Source of the DNA: Spartobacteria bacterium UBA695
GTDB taxonomy: Bacteria > Verrucomicrobiota > Verrucomicrobiia > Chthoniobacterales > Chthoniobacteraceae
Length of the DNA: 64,000 nt
Direction of reading: 5' to 3'
Assembly (NCBI GenBank): GCA_002298145.1
Contig: DBMP01000015.1
Coordinates: forward strand, 306,507-370,506
The notes beneath the pieces were generated by a model. That model worked only from the letters and a program-made list of their open reading frames with translations, did no database searches and was not told the origin of the DNA. The translations under genes and the position numbers were made by a program. This document shows positions 33,705-43,122 of the stretch, in pieces (within the stretch, counting starts at the first letter, position 1; every line of letters starts with the position of its first letter).

Positions 33705-34247
33705 TTACCAGTCGATCTCGACCTCGCGCTTTTGCTGGAAACGGTCGAGGAAATAGAGCCGCTTATGGTCGCGGCCATACTCGTGGACCATTTTCGTCAC
33801 CTTCACGTCGAAACAGCAGTATTCGGCGATATCCAGGATCTTGCCTTCGCGCCACCAACGGATGGCGTCCAGGCCGTCGGCGGTCTTGCCCACGCCGAGG
33901 GAGGCCGTGGCCACGGCGTCGAGGCTCAGGCGGTGGCCCAGCTTTTTCTCCAGCTCGACCATGAGATCAAGGGTGCGGGCCAGGGCCGGGATGTCGTAGA
34001 CGGAGTAGCCCATGAGGACTTCGTAGTCGAAGTTGATGCAGTTGAAGCCGACGACCAGGTCGGCCCGGAGCAGTTCATCGACCAGTTCGTGGACCCGTTT
34101 CTCGGGGTAGATCTGGTACTGCCCCGTGGCGGAGGAAAAGGTGACGCCCACGGACATGCCCATGTCGCGCTTGTGGTCCCAGCCGCCCGCGTCATTGGCG
34201 GTGCGCTGGGTTTCCAGGTCGAAGTAGACGATGTTGGGTGTGCTCAT
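33705..34247 (-). CDS. RNase H-like 3'-5' exonuclease-fold protein
   Basis: 180 residues. The acidic motifs of the DnaQ-like RNase H_2 group are seen: FDLET (Asp10, Glu12), VVGFNCINFDYEVL (Asp near 74) and EYCCFDVKVTK (Asp near 150), with SLDAVATASLG between. It matches the small YprB-like ribonuclease H-fold family. The start at 34247 is chosen as the first ATG next to the conserved part. Substrate (RNA or DNA) unknown. Upstream it is divergent from the U32 gene. Confidence 0.78.
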   Translation of the reverse strand: MSTPNIVYFDLETQRTANDAGGWDHKRDMGMSVGVTFSSATGQYQIYPEKRVHELVDELLRADLVVGFNCINFDYEVLMGYSVYDIPALARTLDLMVELEKKLGHRLSLDAVATASLGVGKTADGLDAIRWWREGKILDIAEYCCFDVKVTKMVHEYGRDHKRLYFLDRFQQKREVEIDW

Positions 34248-34398
34248 GATGAGTGGGTCGGGAAGGAAAAATATTCCGGCCTGGGGCATTTTGACCAGCG
34301 CGAAGTCGGCCTTTCCATGAGGGCCCGCCGGGGCTACGGTAGGGGGCTATGTTGATGCTGCCCAGCCCGTTGATGCCCGAATCGCTCCCCACCGCGCC

Positions 34399-36834
34399 AT
34401 GATTGCCGAACTTCTAGCGCCTGCGGGCGAGTGGGATTGCGTTCGTGCCGCCGTCGCCAATGGGGCCGACGCGGTTTACTTCGGCCTGGACCGTTTCAAT
34501 GCCCGGATGCGGGCGGAAAATTTCACAGAGGAGGACCTCCCCCGGGTGGTGGCCTACTGCCGCAGCCACGGGGTGAAGACCTACGTAGCCTTTAATACGC
34601 TGGTCTTCACGGGCGAGCTGGAGGAGGCGGCGGATTACCTGCGGCTCCTCTCGCGCTCGGGCGTGGACGGGGTGATCGTGCAGGACATCGGCCTGGCCCG
34701 GCTGGCCCGCGCACTGGTGCCGGAGCTGCCGCTGCATGCCTCAACGCAAATGACGATTACGTCGCCGGAGGGGGCGGCGCTGATTCAACGCGAGCTGGGG
34801 GTACGGCGGATCGTGCTGGCCCGGGAGCTTTCGCTGCGCGAGCTGGAGAAATTTCCGAAATCGGACGGCCTGGAGCTGGAGGTTTTCGTCCACGGGGCGC
34901 TTTGCGTGGCCTATTCGGGCCAGTGCCTCACGAGCGAATCGCTGGGCCACCGGAGCGCGAACCGGGGCGAGTGCGCCCAGGCGTGCCGTCTCCCCTACGA
35001 GCTGATCGTGGACGGGGCCGTGCGCGACCTTGGCCCGAAGCGTTACCTGCTTTCGCCGCAGGACCTGGCGGCGGCGGATGACTTCCCCGAGCTGCTGAAG
35101 CGGGGCGTGGTTTCCTTCAAGATCGAGGGGCGGCTCAAGAGCCCCGAGTACGTGGCGGCGGTCTGCCAGGTTTACCGCAAGGCGCTCGACGCCGCGCTGG
35201 CGGGACGGGGCGGTAAGATCGACGCACCGGACCGTTACCAGCTGGAAATGGCCTTTTCGCGCGGATTTTTCACGGGCTGGCTCCATGGTGTGGATCACCA
35301 GCGCCTCGTGGCGGCGCGGTTCGGCAAAAAGCGCGGGGCGCTCATCGGGGCGATCGGCCGCGTGGGGCGGGATTACGTGGAACTCGCGGCGCTCGAAACG
35401 CCGGTGAAGCCAGGCGACGGCGTGGCGTTCGAAACGGGCGGCGACCCGGACAAGGAGCAGGGCGGACGCGTCTACCAGGTGCGCGGAGGGCGGCTCTTTT
35501 TCCAGCACGACCATATTGATTTCTCAGCGCTCACACCTGGCAACCGGGTCTGGAAGACGAATGACCCGGCGCTCGACTCGGCGCTAAAGAAGAGTTTCGC
35601 GGGCCGGATCGAGCCGCGCCACCGCGAGCCGGTGGAGCTGCGCGTGAGCGGCAAGACCGGGGAGCCGCTCGTTCTGGAAGCCCGGCGCGCCGGGGCCGAA
35701 CCGATTCGCGTGGCCTCGGAGATTTTACTGCAAACGGCCCGGACGGCTCCGCTCACCCCGGAGAAGCTCGGCGAACACCTGGGCCGCTTCGGCGACGCCC
35801 CGTTCGCGCCCGCCTCGCTGCACAACGGTCTAGAGGGGGCGGTGATTCTCCCCATCGGCGAAATGAACCGGCTCCGCCGGGAGCTGGTGGCGCGCCTGGA
35901 GGCGGCTGCCGTGCCCACGCAACGCGCAGAAAGCACCGGGACCATCCGGTACTTTCTTTCCCGGCTGCCCCAGGCCCCGGCCCCGGCGGCCAAGCCCGCG
36001 CTTTCGGTCCTCTGCCGCAGCGATGAGCAGCTCGACGCGCTGCTTGATGAGGGGGTGGAAACCGTTTACCTCGATTTCGAGGACGTGCGCCGCTACGGCC
36101 CTGCTGTGGAGCGGGTGCGCGCCCGCAGCAGCGCAACGGCCGTCTTCCTGGCCACGCCGCGCATCCAGAAGGCCGGGGAGCAGGGATTTTTCAAGCTGAT
36201 CGAGGCCGCCAAGCCCGACGGCGTGCTGCTGCGCAACCTGGGCGGGGTCGATTATTTCCGCCAAAGCCCGCTGCGCAAACGGGGCGACTTCTCGCTCAAC
36301 GTGGCCAACCCGTTTACGGCGGCATTTTTCATGGAGAAGGGGCTGGAGCACGTCACGGTCTCCTACGACCTGAACCTCGGCGAGGCCCTCGCGCTGTTGC
36401 GGGCTGCGCCGCCGGAGTGGTTCGAGCTGACGCTCCATCAGCACATGCCGATGTTTCATATGGAGCACTGCGTCTTCGCGGCGTTCCTCTCGCAAGGCCA
36501 CTCGCACCTCGACTGCGGGCGCCCCTGCGAAGCCCACCGCGCCCACCTGCGCGACCGCACCGGCACCGCCCACCCGCTGCGGCCCGACGCGGGCTGCCGC
36601 AACACACTCTTTAACGCCACGGCGCAGACCGGCGCGCCGTTCTACGACGACCTGTCCGCAACGGGCCTCCGGCATTACCGGGTAGAACTGCTGGAGGAGT
36701 CGGCGGCGGAGACGCGGGCGATCGTCGCGGCTTACCGGGCGCTCCTGGGCGGCAGCCAGACGGGCCGCGACCTTTGGCGTGAGCTGCGAGCCCAGTCGCG
36801 CCTCGGCGTGACGGCGGGGACCTACCAGGGCTAG
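34399..36834 (+). CDS. U32-family protein, long form (RlhA/TrhP-like)
   Basis: 811 residues. N-terminal U32 domain (about 1-300) starts with AELLAPAGEWDCVRAAVANG and DAVYFGLDRFNARMRA, with the Fe-S Cys set C169, C176, C192, C196 in LCVAYSGQC and NRGECAQAC. A DUF3656-like middle follows, and a second U32-like part near the C-terminus has another four Cys (MEHCVFAAFL, LDCGRPCEAH, DAGCRNTLFN). U32 proteins support prephenate-dependent hydroxylation of rRNA or tRNA (RlhA, TrhP); despite the old name peptidase, RNA hydroxylation is the known role in E. coli. The target here is not determined. Confidence 0.85.
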   Translation: MIAELLAPAGEWDCVRAAVANGADAVYFGLDRFNARMRAENFTEEDLPRVVAYCRSHGVKTYVAFNTLVFTGELEEAADYLRLLSRSGVDGVIVQDIGLARLARALVPELPLHASTQMTITSPEGAALIQRELGVRRIVLARELSLRELEKFPKSDGLELEVFVHGALCVAYSGQCLTSESLGHRSANRGECAQACRLPYELIVDGAVRDLGPKRYLLSPQDLAAADDFPELLKRGVVSFKIEGRLKSPEYVAAVCQVYRKALDAALAGRGGKIDAPDRYQLEMAFSRGFFTGWLHGVDHQRLVAARFGKKRGALIGAIGRVGRDYVELAALETPVKPGDGVAFETGGDPDKEQGGRVYQVRGGRLFFQHDHIDFSALTPGNRVWKTNDPALDSALKKSFAGRIEPRHREPVELRVSGKTGEPLVLEARRAGAEPIRVASEILLQTARTAPLTPEKLGEHLGRFGDAPFAPASLHNGLEGAVILPIGEMNRLRRELVARLEAAAVPTQRAESTGTIRYFLSRLPQAPAPAAKPALSVLCRSDEQLDALLDEGVETVYLDFEDVRRYGPAVERVRARSSATAVFLATPRIQKAGEQGFFKLIEAAKPDGVLLRNLGGVDYFRQSPLRKRGDFSLNVANPFTAAFFMEKGLEHVTVSYDLNLGEALALLRAAPPEWFELTLHQHMPMFHMEHCVFAAFLSQGHSHLDCGRPCEAHRAHLRDRTGTAHPLRPDAGCRNTLFNATAQTGAPFYDDLSATGLRHYRVELLEESAAETRAIVAAYRALLGGSQTGRDLWRELRAQSRLGVTAGTYQG

Positions 36835-36909
36835 GGTGCATATCGAGCGCCCCGCCGCTGCCAGAAAAAGTTTGCGGAGATGATTTGATATCATCTAGGC
36901 TGCCGCGTC

Positions 36910-37656
36910 ATGAATGGAATCGCCGCCATATCGGATCTGAACCAAGGCCTCTGGGCGCTCCCAAGCTCGACCAACCTCGTCGGGTGGCTGATTGGCCTAG
37001 TCATCGGGTTGGTCATCGGCCTTTCCCTCTCCGCGTTGATCATCAAGCTGTTTGTGCGGGTGCTCTTCGGCTACTGGCCTTCCTTCAATAATGCGTTTTG
37101 GGCCTCCTTTTGCGCCCTGCTGGCCACGGTGATCGTCAACGTCATCCTCCGGTTTTTTTTCGGCATTACGCCGACGGGAGTTACGGCGATCGTTTTTGCC
37201 GTCCTTCAGTTTTTCTTTCAGGCGGCGATCCTCGGTACGGTGTTGGAACATCCCGAGGCGGAGAGCGGCAAACTCGGAATTCCCAAGGGGATTCTGCTGT
37301 ACGGGACCCAGCTGGTAGTGGGTTTTTGCCTGGGCCTGGCCTTTTTCTTTGTCCTTCCCGCAGGGGCAAAAGCCGCCTTTCTGCAAGCGCGCGCAAAGCG
37401 CCAAGCCACCCTGGTCTCGGCTCCCGCCGCGCCGCTCATCGGCACTTCGCCGGTGGCGAACCCCAGGACCATCGAGGAGGCGCAACGGGAGGCGGTGCGC
37501 CGGTATCCCGAGCTGGCCGTCGCCGGATCGGCCTTCAACCGGGAATTCCGCGCCCGGTATGACCGCTACCGGAAAAGCGACCCAAAATATTTTCTCGAAA
37601 CCAACTGGCCTATTTCGTTGGCCGAAGAAACCAATGGCGCGCTAAAGTCGCGCTAA
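36910..37656 (+). CDS. Hypothetical inner-membrane protein
   Basis: 248 residues with about four membrane helices in the first 160 residues (LIGLVIGLVIGLSLSALIIKL, FWASFCALLATVIVNVILRFFF, VTAIVFAVLQFFFQAAILGTV, LVVGFCLGLAFFFVLP) and a soluble C-terminal 90 residues containing EAQREAVRRYPELAVAGSAFN. I do not recognise the family. Its TAA stop overlaps the ATG of the next gene by one base (TAATG), so the two are translationally coupled. Confidence 0.7.
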   Translation: MNGIAAISDLNQGLWALPSSTNLVGWLIGLVIGLVIGLSLSALIIKLFVRVLFGYWPSFNNAFWASFCALLATVIVNVILRFFFGITPTGVTAIVFAVLQFFFQAAILGTVLEHPEAESGKLGIPKGILLYGTQLVVGFCLGLAFFFVLPAGAKAAFLQARAKRQATLVSAPAAPLIGTSPVANPRTIEEAQREAVRRYPELAVAGSAFNREFRARYDRYRKSDPKYFLETNWPISLAEETNGALKSR

Positions 37657-39035
37657 TGCTCACCACCCCAGACTCTTCCCGCAGAACGGCCCTCCTTACC
37701 TGGGCCCTTGCCGCCGCCGGGTTCATCATCGCCGCGCTCTGCCTGGCCAGCCTGACCAACGACGGAGCCTATTACCTCGTGCGGCTGCTCCAGGAGGGGG
37801 CCGCGTGCGTGCCGCACCACCGCTGGCTCGACCATGTGATCCAGGCCCCGATCCTCTGGGCGCTGCCGTGGGCACCCTCCCCCGCCGCGCTCGCCCGGGT
37901 GCAGGGGCTGGTCTGCTCAGCGGTACCGCTCTTAAGCCTCGCGGCCTGCCTGGCAATGCTGCGCGGACCCCAGGCCCCGCTGCGGATGTGGGCGGTCTTC
38001 GGCATTCTGCTGGCCCCGCTGCCGGGGCAGATCGTGATGGTGGGCGAGGTGACTCAGGCGCTCCAGGCGGGGTGGGTGGTGCTGGCGTTTGTCTGGTGCG
38101 GCTGCCCCTGGCACTGGGCTCCGGTGGCGCTGCTGGCCGGTATAGCGCTGGACGGCCTGCACCCCGTCTCGATGGCGCTTTACGGTTTCGCGGCGGCCAC
38201 GGCCCTCGGGCTGGCGCTCGCAGCTCCGGGACCTGGCCGGAGGCGGCTGGCGGGCTGGGGCGCGCTTTTTGCCCTCGCGACGCTCGCCAAGGGGCTGGAG
38301 GTGGCGCTGCTGGCGACGGATTATGAGCGGGCCAATCTTGCGGCGAACGCCTGGCTGGGGGAAGCGTTCTCGGGGCTGTTATTGAGCCCGTTTGCGGCGC
38401 TGTTGCCCGCCTACGCCGCCGCGGCGCTGGAGTTCCGCTCGGCCTGGACGGGGAAGCCCGCCCCGGCGGCCCTCGCCCGGTGGCGCAAGGGGCTCTGGCT
38501 GGTGGCCCTCGCCCTCGGGCTCCTCTACGGGCTGGTCCCGGGGGGCTGGGCGGGGTCGCTCTGCTACCGGAAGTTTGGCATCCTGGCCACGGCTCCGCTG
38601 GCGCTCCTGGCCGGGCTGGAGGCTTGGCGGCTGTGCAAGGGCGCGGCGCTCCCCGCGCGAACGGCTGCCCCGGTGTGGCCCGCGCTGCTTTTTGCGGTGA
38701 CGATGAGCGCCATGTCGCTTTCCTGGGCGGGCCTTTGCGGGGTGTTTGAGAAATCCCTGGCCGCTTCGCCCGCCCCGGTGCACACCCAAGAGGCGCTCCC
38801 CCGGATCGCCCGCGAAAGCGCGCTCAACCACTGGGGGACCACGGCGCTCTCCCTGCTTCTCCAGGGCTGGAGCCCGGAGAAGGTGCATGTGTGGGATGGC
38901 GACGTGCAGCGCCAGGAGGGCCGGTTCTGCATCTGCCCTAAGGACGCCTTTGAATGGACCGACCGGGGCCTGAAGCTGGCATGGATCGGCCACCTGCCGC
39001 TGGCCGCCGCACCGGAACCCGCGCAACGGCCCTAA
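37656..39035 (+). CDS. Hypothetical polytopic membrane protein
   Basis: 459 residues, about ten membrane helices, rich in Ala, Leu and Trp. An early loop contains SLTNDGAYYLVRLLQEGA, which recalls the acidic first loop of GT-C glycosyltransferases, but no other GT motif is clear, so no function is claimed. The last 90 residues are soluble with a cluster of Cys (FCICPKDAF). It is coupled to the preceding membrane protein by TAATG and the pair probably works together. Confidence 0.7.
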   Translation: MLTTPDSSRRTALLTWALAAAGFIIAALCLASLTNDGAYYLVRLLQEGAACVPHHRWLDHVIQAPILWALPWAPSPAALARVQGLVCSAVPLLSLAACLAMLRGPQAPLRMWAVFGILLAPLPGQIVMVGEVTQALQAGWVVLAFVWCGCPWHWAPVALLAGIALDGLHPVSMALYGFAAATALGLALAAPGPGRRRLAGWGALFALATLAKGLEVALLATDYERANLAANAWLGEAFSGLLLSPFAALLPAYAAAALEFRSAWTGKPAPAALARWRKGLWLVALALGLLYGLVPGGWAGSLCYRKFGILATAPLALLAGLEAWRLCKGAALPARTAAPVWPALLFAVTMSAMSLSWAGLCGVFEKSLAASPAPVHTQEALPRIARESALNHWGTTALSLLLQGWSPEKVHVWDGDVQRQEGRFCICPKDAFEWTDRGLKLAWIGHLPLAAAPEPAQRP

Positions 39036-39055
39036 CAGGTGCCCCCCTCGCGGGC

Positions 39056-41080
39056 TTACATTTCGATCAGCTTGACGTCGTCGATGTAGAAGACGGCATC
39101 TTCGCCGACGAGCGAGGCCCGCAGGTCAAAGAGGGAGTTGTACTGGATTTTGCTGCCCGGCTTGTTCCACTTGTCGAAGTTGTTGAGGTCGGGCTGGGTG
39201 ATGAACTTGAAGCTGATCGGGCGTGAAATGGTGGTCCAGGCGGTGCCGACGTTAAAGTCGAAGTCATACATCAGCGCCTCGGAGGCCCGGACGTCAGCCG
39301 GAGGAGCGGGCTGCTTGGCGGCCACCATGTCGCGCACGAGCCAGCCGCCGAAGAGGAAATAGAGGTGCGCTTTCTTGACGTTGCGCCCCTTGACCTTGAA
39401 GGACAGCATGTATTTGACGTTGGGCCGGACGTTATTCCAGCCCGGCTCCTGGCGGAGGGTGACGCTGTTGGTTTCGGCAAAGTAGCTGCTGCGCCAGTAG
39501 GCGTCGCCCCAATAGCTCGGCGAAATAAAGTCGGCCTGGAACCCGGCGGATGGCCCTCCCTGGGCGGGCACCTCGAACGGCGTAAGGAGGAGCGGGGCGC
39601 GCCGGATGATCCGGTTTTGCGAGGGGCTGTAGGCAAATTTCAGGACGTTTTTGCCAGTGGCCTGCGCCGCCTCGGGGTCCTCCTGGGGCGATACGACGGA
39701 GAAGTAGTTCAGGAAATTCCCCTGGAAGTAGCCGAAATTGATCTTCCAGTCGCCCGGGGCGCGGATGGACCCTCTCGGGAAGACTTTTTCGCCCTTGAGG
39801 TCGACGAGCGGCCCGAATTTCGGCTCGGTGGCCGTGCCGATGTTGTAGGAAACGGCGATGTGGCCGTCGGGCTTGCCAACGATGATGTCGAATTTGCCGT
39901 CGCCGTTGAGGTCGGCCACGGCGGGGGCTACGCAACGCAGCCCAGCGGGGCCGCTTCCAATGTTGACGGTGCCGCCGAAGCTGATCGGCTGGGGCTGGCG
40001 CTTGAGTTCGACCCCCTTTTTCCACGTGCCCTCGCTCAGGTAGACGTTGATCTGACCCGTGCGGTCGCCCACGAGCAGGTCGGGCTGGCCGTCGCCGTTG
40101 TAATCGACCACGGCGGGAGCCAGCTGCTCGCGGCCGTCGCCGAAGGCCAGGTAATCATGAAAATCCTCGTTGTAGGTGGGCAGGGCCGTCTTTGAGGAAG
40201 AGGAAAATGCCGCCGTGCCGACGAACCCGCCCGAGCCCCCGCTCCCGCCGCTCATGCCGGTGGCGTTAAGGAGCAGGTGGATGGCGTTGGCGGAGTAGCT
40301 CCCCTCGCCGACGAGGATGTCGAGCTTGCCGTCGCGGTTCCAGTCAAAGGCGGCCGGGGCCATCAGGTTGGCCCAGAGCCCGCCGTCCTTGGTGGTCGGG
40401 AGCTTGATCGAGTCCACGGTGGCGGGCTGCTTCCATTCGGGCACTTGCAGCGTGCCGGTGTTTTTGATGACGAGCAGGTCGCCGTAGTAGTTGCCCAGGA
40501 GGAGGTCCTGGAGGCCGTTTTTGTCGAAATCCGCCAGGGCGAGCTTGAGGCCGTCCCCGTAGCTACGCCGCCAGTAGTCGCCGACTTTAGTGACGGCGGG
40601 CCAGGGGAAGCGCCCCAGGAAGAGAGGCAGCAGTTCGCAATGGGTGAACTTCGGCTCGGTGGGCGTGCCGCTGTTAAAGTAAACGCGGAAGTAACCGGCG
40701 GAGTCCACGGTGATCAAATCAAGCAGGCCGTCGCGGTTGAAATCGGCCACCTGCACGGAGACCGGCATGGGCAGGCGGCCTGTGTTGCCGCCGTCGAGAA
40801 TGGCGTCGATGCTATAGGAACGGGCCCCGCGCTGGGCGTAGAAGACGCCATTGGGGGGCGGAGACTTGATTTTGGCCCCGGCATCGTCGGCGATAACGTC
40901 GCCGGAAAGGAGCCCGTCGCGGTCCACCCCATCCCACAGGTTATCCTCCTCGGTGAACTTTTCGAAGTTCCCGTTTTTGAGGATGTTCTGGCCTTTGGGG
41001 ATCGGCGTCGGCGTTGGCGTCGGTTGTTGGGCCAGGGCTATAACCGGCAGCACAAGGAGGGCAATAATACAGACCTTCAT
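39056..41080 (-). CDS. Secreted FG-GAP/VCBS repeat protein
   Basis: 674 residues. Signal peptide (MKVCIIALLVLPVIALAQ), a short Thr-Pro linker, then an N-terminal region starting ILKNGNFEKF. Five FG-GAP-type calcium-binding repeats with the DxNxDGxxD core are visible: DFNRDGLLDLITVD, DFDKNGLQDLLLGN, DWNRDGKLDILVGE, DYNGDGQPDLLVGD and DLNGDGKFDIIVGK. A C-terminal beta-rich region (about 480-674, starting near the phrase FISPSYWGDAYWRSSYF) looks like a carbohydrate-binding or jelly-roll module. Probably an extracellular binding protein, perhaps for polysaccharides; ligand unknown. No catalytic domain is recognised. Confidence 0.8.
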   Translation of the reverse strand: MKVCIIALLVLPVIALAQQPTPTPTPIPKGQNILKNGNFEKFTEEDNLWDGVDRDGLLSGDVIADDAGAKIKSPPPNGVFYAQRGARSYSIDAILDGGNTGRLPMPVSVQVADFNRDGLLDLITVDSAGYFRVYFNSGTPTEPKFTHCELLPLFLGRFPWPAVTKVGDYWRRSYGDGLKLALADFDKNGLQDLLLGNYYGDLLVIKNTGTLQVPEWKQPATVDSIKLPTTKDGGLWANLMAPAAFDWNRDGKLDILVGEGSYSANAIHLLLNATGMSGGSGGSGGFVGTAAFSSSSKTALPTYNEDFHDYLAFGDGREQLAPAVVDYNGDGQPDLLVGDRTGQINVYLSEGTWKKGVELKRQPQPISFGGTVNIGSGPAGLRCVAPAVADLNGDGKFDIIVGKPDGHIAVSYNIGTATEPKFGPLVDLKGEKVFPRGSIRAPGDWKINFGYFQGNFLNYFSVVSPQEDPEAAQATGKNVLKFAYSPSQNRIIRRAPLLLTPFEVPAQGGPSAGFQADFISPSYWGDAYWRSSYFAETNSVTLRQEPGWNNVRPNVKYMLSFKVKGRNVKKAHLYFLFGGWLVRDMVAAKQPAPPADVRASEALMYDFDFNVGTAWTTISRPISFKFITQPDLNNFDKWNKPGSKIQYNSLFDLRASLVGEDAVFYIDDVKLIEM

Positions 41081-41232
41081 GGGGAGAAATATCTGGGGAA
41101 GAGAAACGGGGGAGACGTGTTCCTTTATTTAAGCTGTTTTGAGCCCTATCTGCAACCGAAGAAACGCACTTCAACTTTTTGCTTCATCCCGGCCCGGCAA
41201 GCTGTTTGACTAGGAGGCTCACAAAAACATTT

Positions 41233-42204
41233 ATGAAGATTTTTGTTACCGGCGGAGCCGGCTACATCGGCAGCATTTGTGTGGAGCAGATGCTCAACCA
41301 GGGTCACGAGGTGACGGTCTTCGACAATCTTACGGAAGGTCACCGCAAGGCTGTCGATCCCCGCACCAAGTTCGTCTTTGGTGACTTGCAGAAACCGGAG
41401 CAGATCGCCGCCGCATTGCGCGAGGCTGCTCCCGAGGCCGTCATGCACTTCGCCGCCAACGCACTGGTGGGCGAGTCGATGACGAACCCCTCCAAGTACT
41501 TCCGCAACAACGTCTACGGCGGCATCAACCTGCTCGACGGCATGGTCGCGGCGGGCGTCAAGAAGTTCGTCTTTTCCTCCACCTGCGCCACGTTCGGCCC
41601 GCCCGAGCGCAACCCGATCGACGAGACGCTCCCGCAGCGGCCGATCAACCCTTACGGCGAATCGAAGCTCCTTTTCGAGAAAATCCTCCGCTGGTACGAC
41701 CAGATCCACGGCCTGAAATTCGTGGCCCTGCGCTACTTTAACGCCGCTGGCGCCTCCGAGAACTACGGTGAAGACCACCGCACGGAGACCCACATCATCC
41801 CGAACGTCCTCAAAGTCGCCCTCGGCCAGAAGGACCACGTGGACATCTTCGGCAACGATTACGAGACTCCGGACGGCACCTGTATCCGGGATTACATCCA
41901 CATCATCGACCTCGCCCAGGCCCACATCCTGGCCCTGGGCCGCACCGAGAGCGCCCTCTACAACCTGGGCACCGGCGGCGGTACGAGCGTGCGCGAGATC
42001 ATCGCCGCGTGCGAAAAGGTGACCGGCATCAAGATCCCCGTCAAGGAGACCCCTCGCCGCCCTGGCGACCCGCCCCTCCTGATCGCCGCCTCCGAGAAGG
42101 TCAAGCGCGAGCTGGGCTGGAATCCCCAGTACCAGTCGATCGACAAGATCATCGAAAGCGCCTGGGCCTGGCACAAGAAGCACCCGACCGGCTACGGCGA
42201 CTAG
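41233..42204 (+). CDS. galE: UDP-glucose 4-epimerase
   Basis: 323 residues. Interconverts UDP-glucose and UDP-galactose. Extended SDR with the NAD loop VTGGAGYIGS (about 5-14), HFAANALVGES, SSTCATFG and the catalytic YGESK (about 143-147), ending in the epimerase pattern RYFNAAGA and GTGIRDYIHI-like GTCIRDYIHIIDLA. A strong aggagg lies 15 bp before the ATG at 41233. A terminator follows. Confidence 0.95.
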   Translation: MKIFVTGGAGYIGSICVEQMLNQGHEVTVFDNLTEGHRKAVDPRTKFVFGDLQKPEQIAAALREAAPEAVMHFAANALVGESMTNPSKYFRNNVYGGINLLDGMVAAGVKKFVFSSTCATFGPPERNPIDETLPQRPINPYGESKLLFEKILRWYDQIHGLKFVALRYFNAAGASENYGEDHRTETHIIPNVLKVALGQKDHVDIFGNDYETPDGTCIRDYIHIIDLAQAHILALGRTESALYNLGTGGGTSVREIIAACEKVTGIKIPVKETPRRPGDPPLLIAASEKVKRELGWNPQYQSIDKIIESAWAWHKKHPTGYGD

Positions 42205-42221
42205 TCTACTTTGCGGTTTTC

Positions 42222-42262
42222 CCGAGGCGCAGCCGGGAATCCGGCTGCGTCTTCGTTTTTTT
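42222..42262 (+). terminator. Rho-independent terminator of galE
   Basis: Arms cgaggcgcagccgg and ccggctgcgtcttcg with a tetraloop-like gaat, followed by seven T. Confidence 0.9.
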
Positions 42263-42309
42263 ACTGGTTCCTCCCCTTATCGATAAATATAAAATCGACA
42301 TCTCTTCTT

Positions 42310-43086
42310 ATGACTCCTCGTATCCTGGAAGGTAAAACCGGCGTCGTCTTCGGCGTCGCCAACAAGCGCAGCATCGCCTGGGCCATCGCACAGGCATGGG
42401 CCGCGGCGGGCGCCAAGCTCATTTTCAACTACCAGGGCGAACGCCTGAAGGATAACGTGGAGGAGCTCGTCGCCGAATTCGGGGCCGACACCCCGCTCTA
42501 TCCGTGCGACGTCACCAAGGACGAGGAGATCAAAGAATTTTTCCAGAAGACCAAAGAGCACTTCGGCACCATCGACCTGATGCTCCACTCCGTGGCCTTC
42601 GCCCCGCGCGAGGCGCTCGAAGGGCGCTTCCTCAACACCAGCCGCGAGGCTTACTTGCTGGCGCACAACATCTCGGCCTACTCGCTCCTGGGCCTGGCCC
42701 GCGAGGCGGCCCCGCTCATGCCGCGCGGCGGCTCCATCATGGCGATGAGCTACTACGGCGCGGAGAAAGTCGTGCCCCACTACAACGTCATGGCCGTGGC
42801 CAAGGCGAGCCTGGAGGCGACCGGCCGCTACCTAGCCTACGACCTGGGCAAACAGAACATCCGGGTCAACTGCATCAGCGCCGGGCCCGTACAGACGCTC
42901 GCCGCCCGGGGCATCGCCGGGTTCAGCCAGATCAACAAAGTCTACCAGGAGCGCGCCCCGCTCGGGCGGAGCTGCACGGTCGAGGAGATCGGCGCGACGG
43001 GCCTGTTCCTCGCCAGCGACGGCGCCGCCAGCATCACCGGCCAGACGATCTACGTCGACGGCGGCTACCAGATCATGGGCATGTAG
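42310..43086 (+). CDS. fabI: Enoyl-[acyl-carrier-protein] reductase (NADH)
   Basis: 258 residues. Last reductive step of fatty-acid elongation. SDR with the FabI-specific N-terminus GKTGVVFGVANKRSIAWAIAQ, LHSVAFAPREALEGRF, SYYGAEKVVPHYNVMAVAKA (Tyr and Lys of the active site) and GPVQTLAARGIAGF. The ATG at 42310 sits at the conserved start; no clear Shine-Dalgarno precedes it. It has its own transcript after the galE terminator. Confidence 0.97.
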   Translation: MTPRILEGKTGVVFGVANKRSIAWAIAQAWAAAGAKLIFNYQGERLKDNVEELVAEFGADTPLYPCDVTKDEEIKEFFQKTKEHFGTIDLMLHSVAFAPREALEGRFLNTSREAYLLAHNISAYSLLGLAREAAPLMPRGGSIMAMSYYGAEKVVPHYNVMAVAKASLEATGRYLAYDLGKQNIRVNCISAGPVQTLAARGIAGFSQINKVYQERAPLGRSCTVEEIGATGLFLASDGAASITGQTIYVDGGYQIMGM

Positions 43087-43122
43087 GCTCGTGGCCTTTC
43101 GGCGGAGAAAGAGCAGGGAAGT

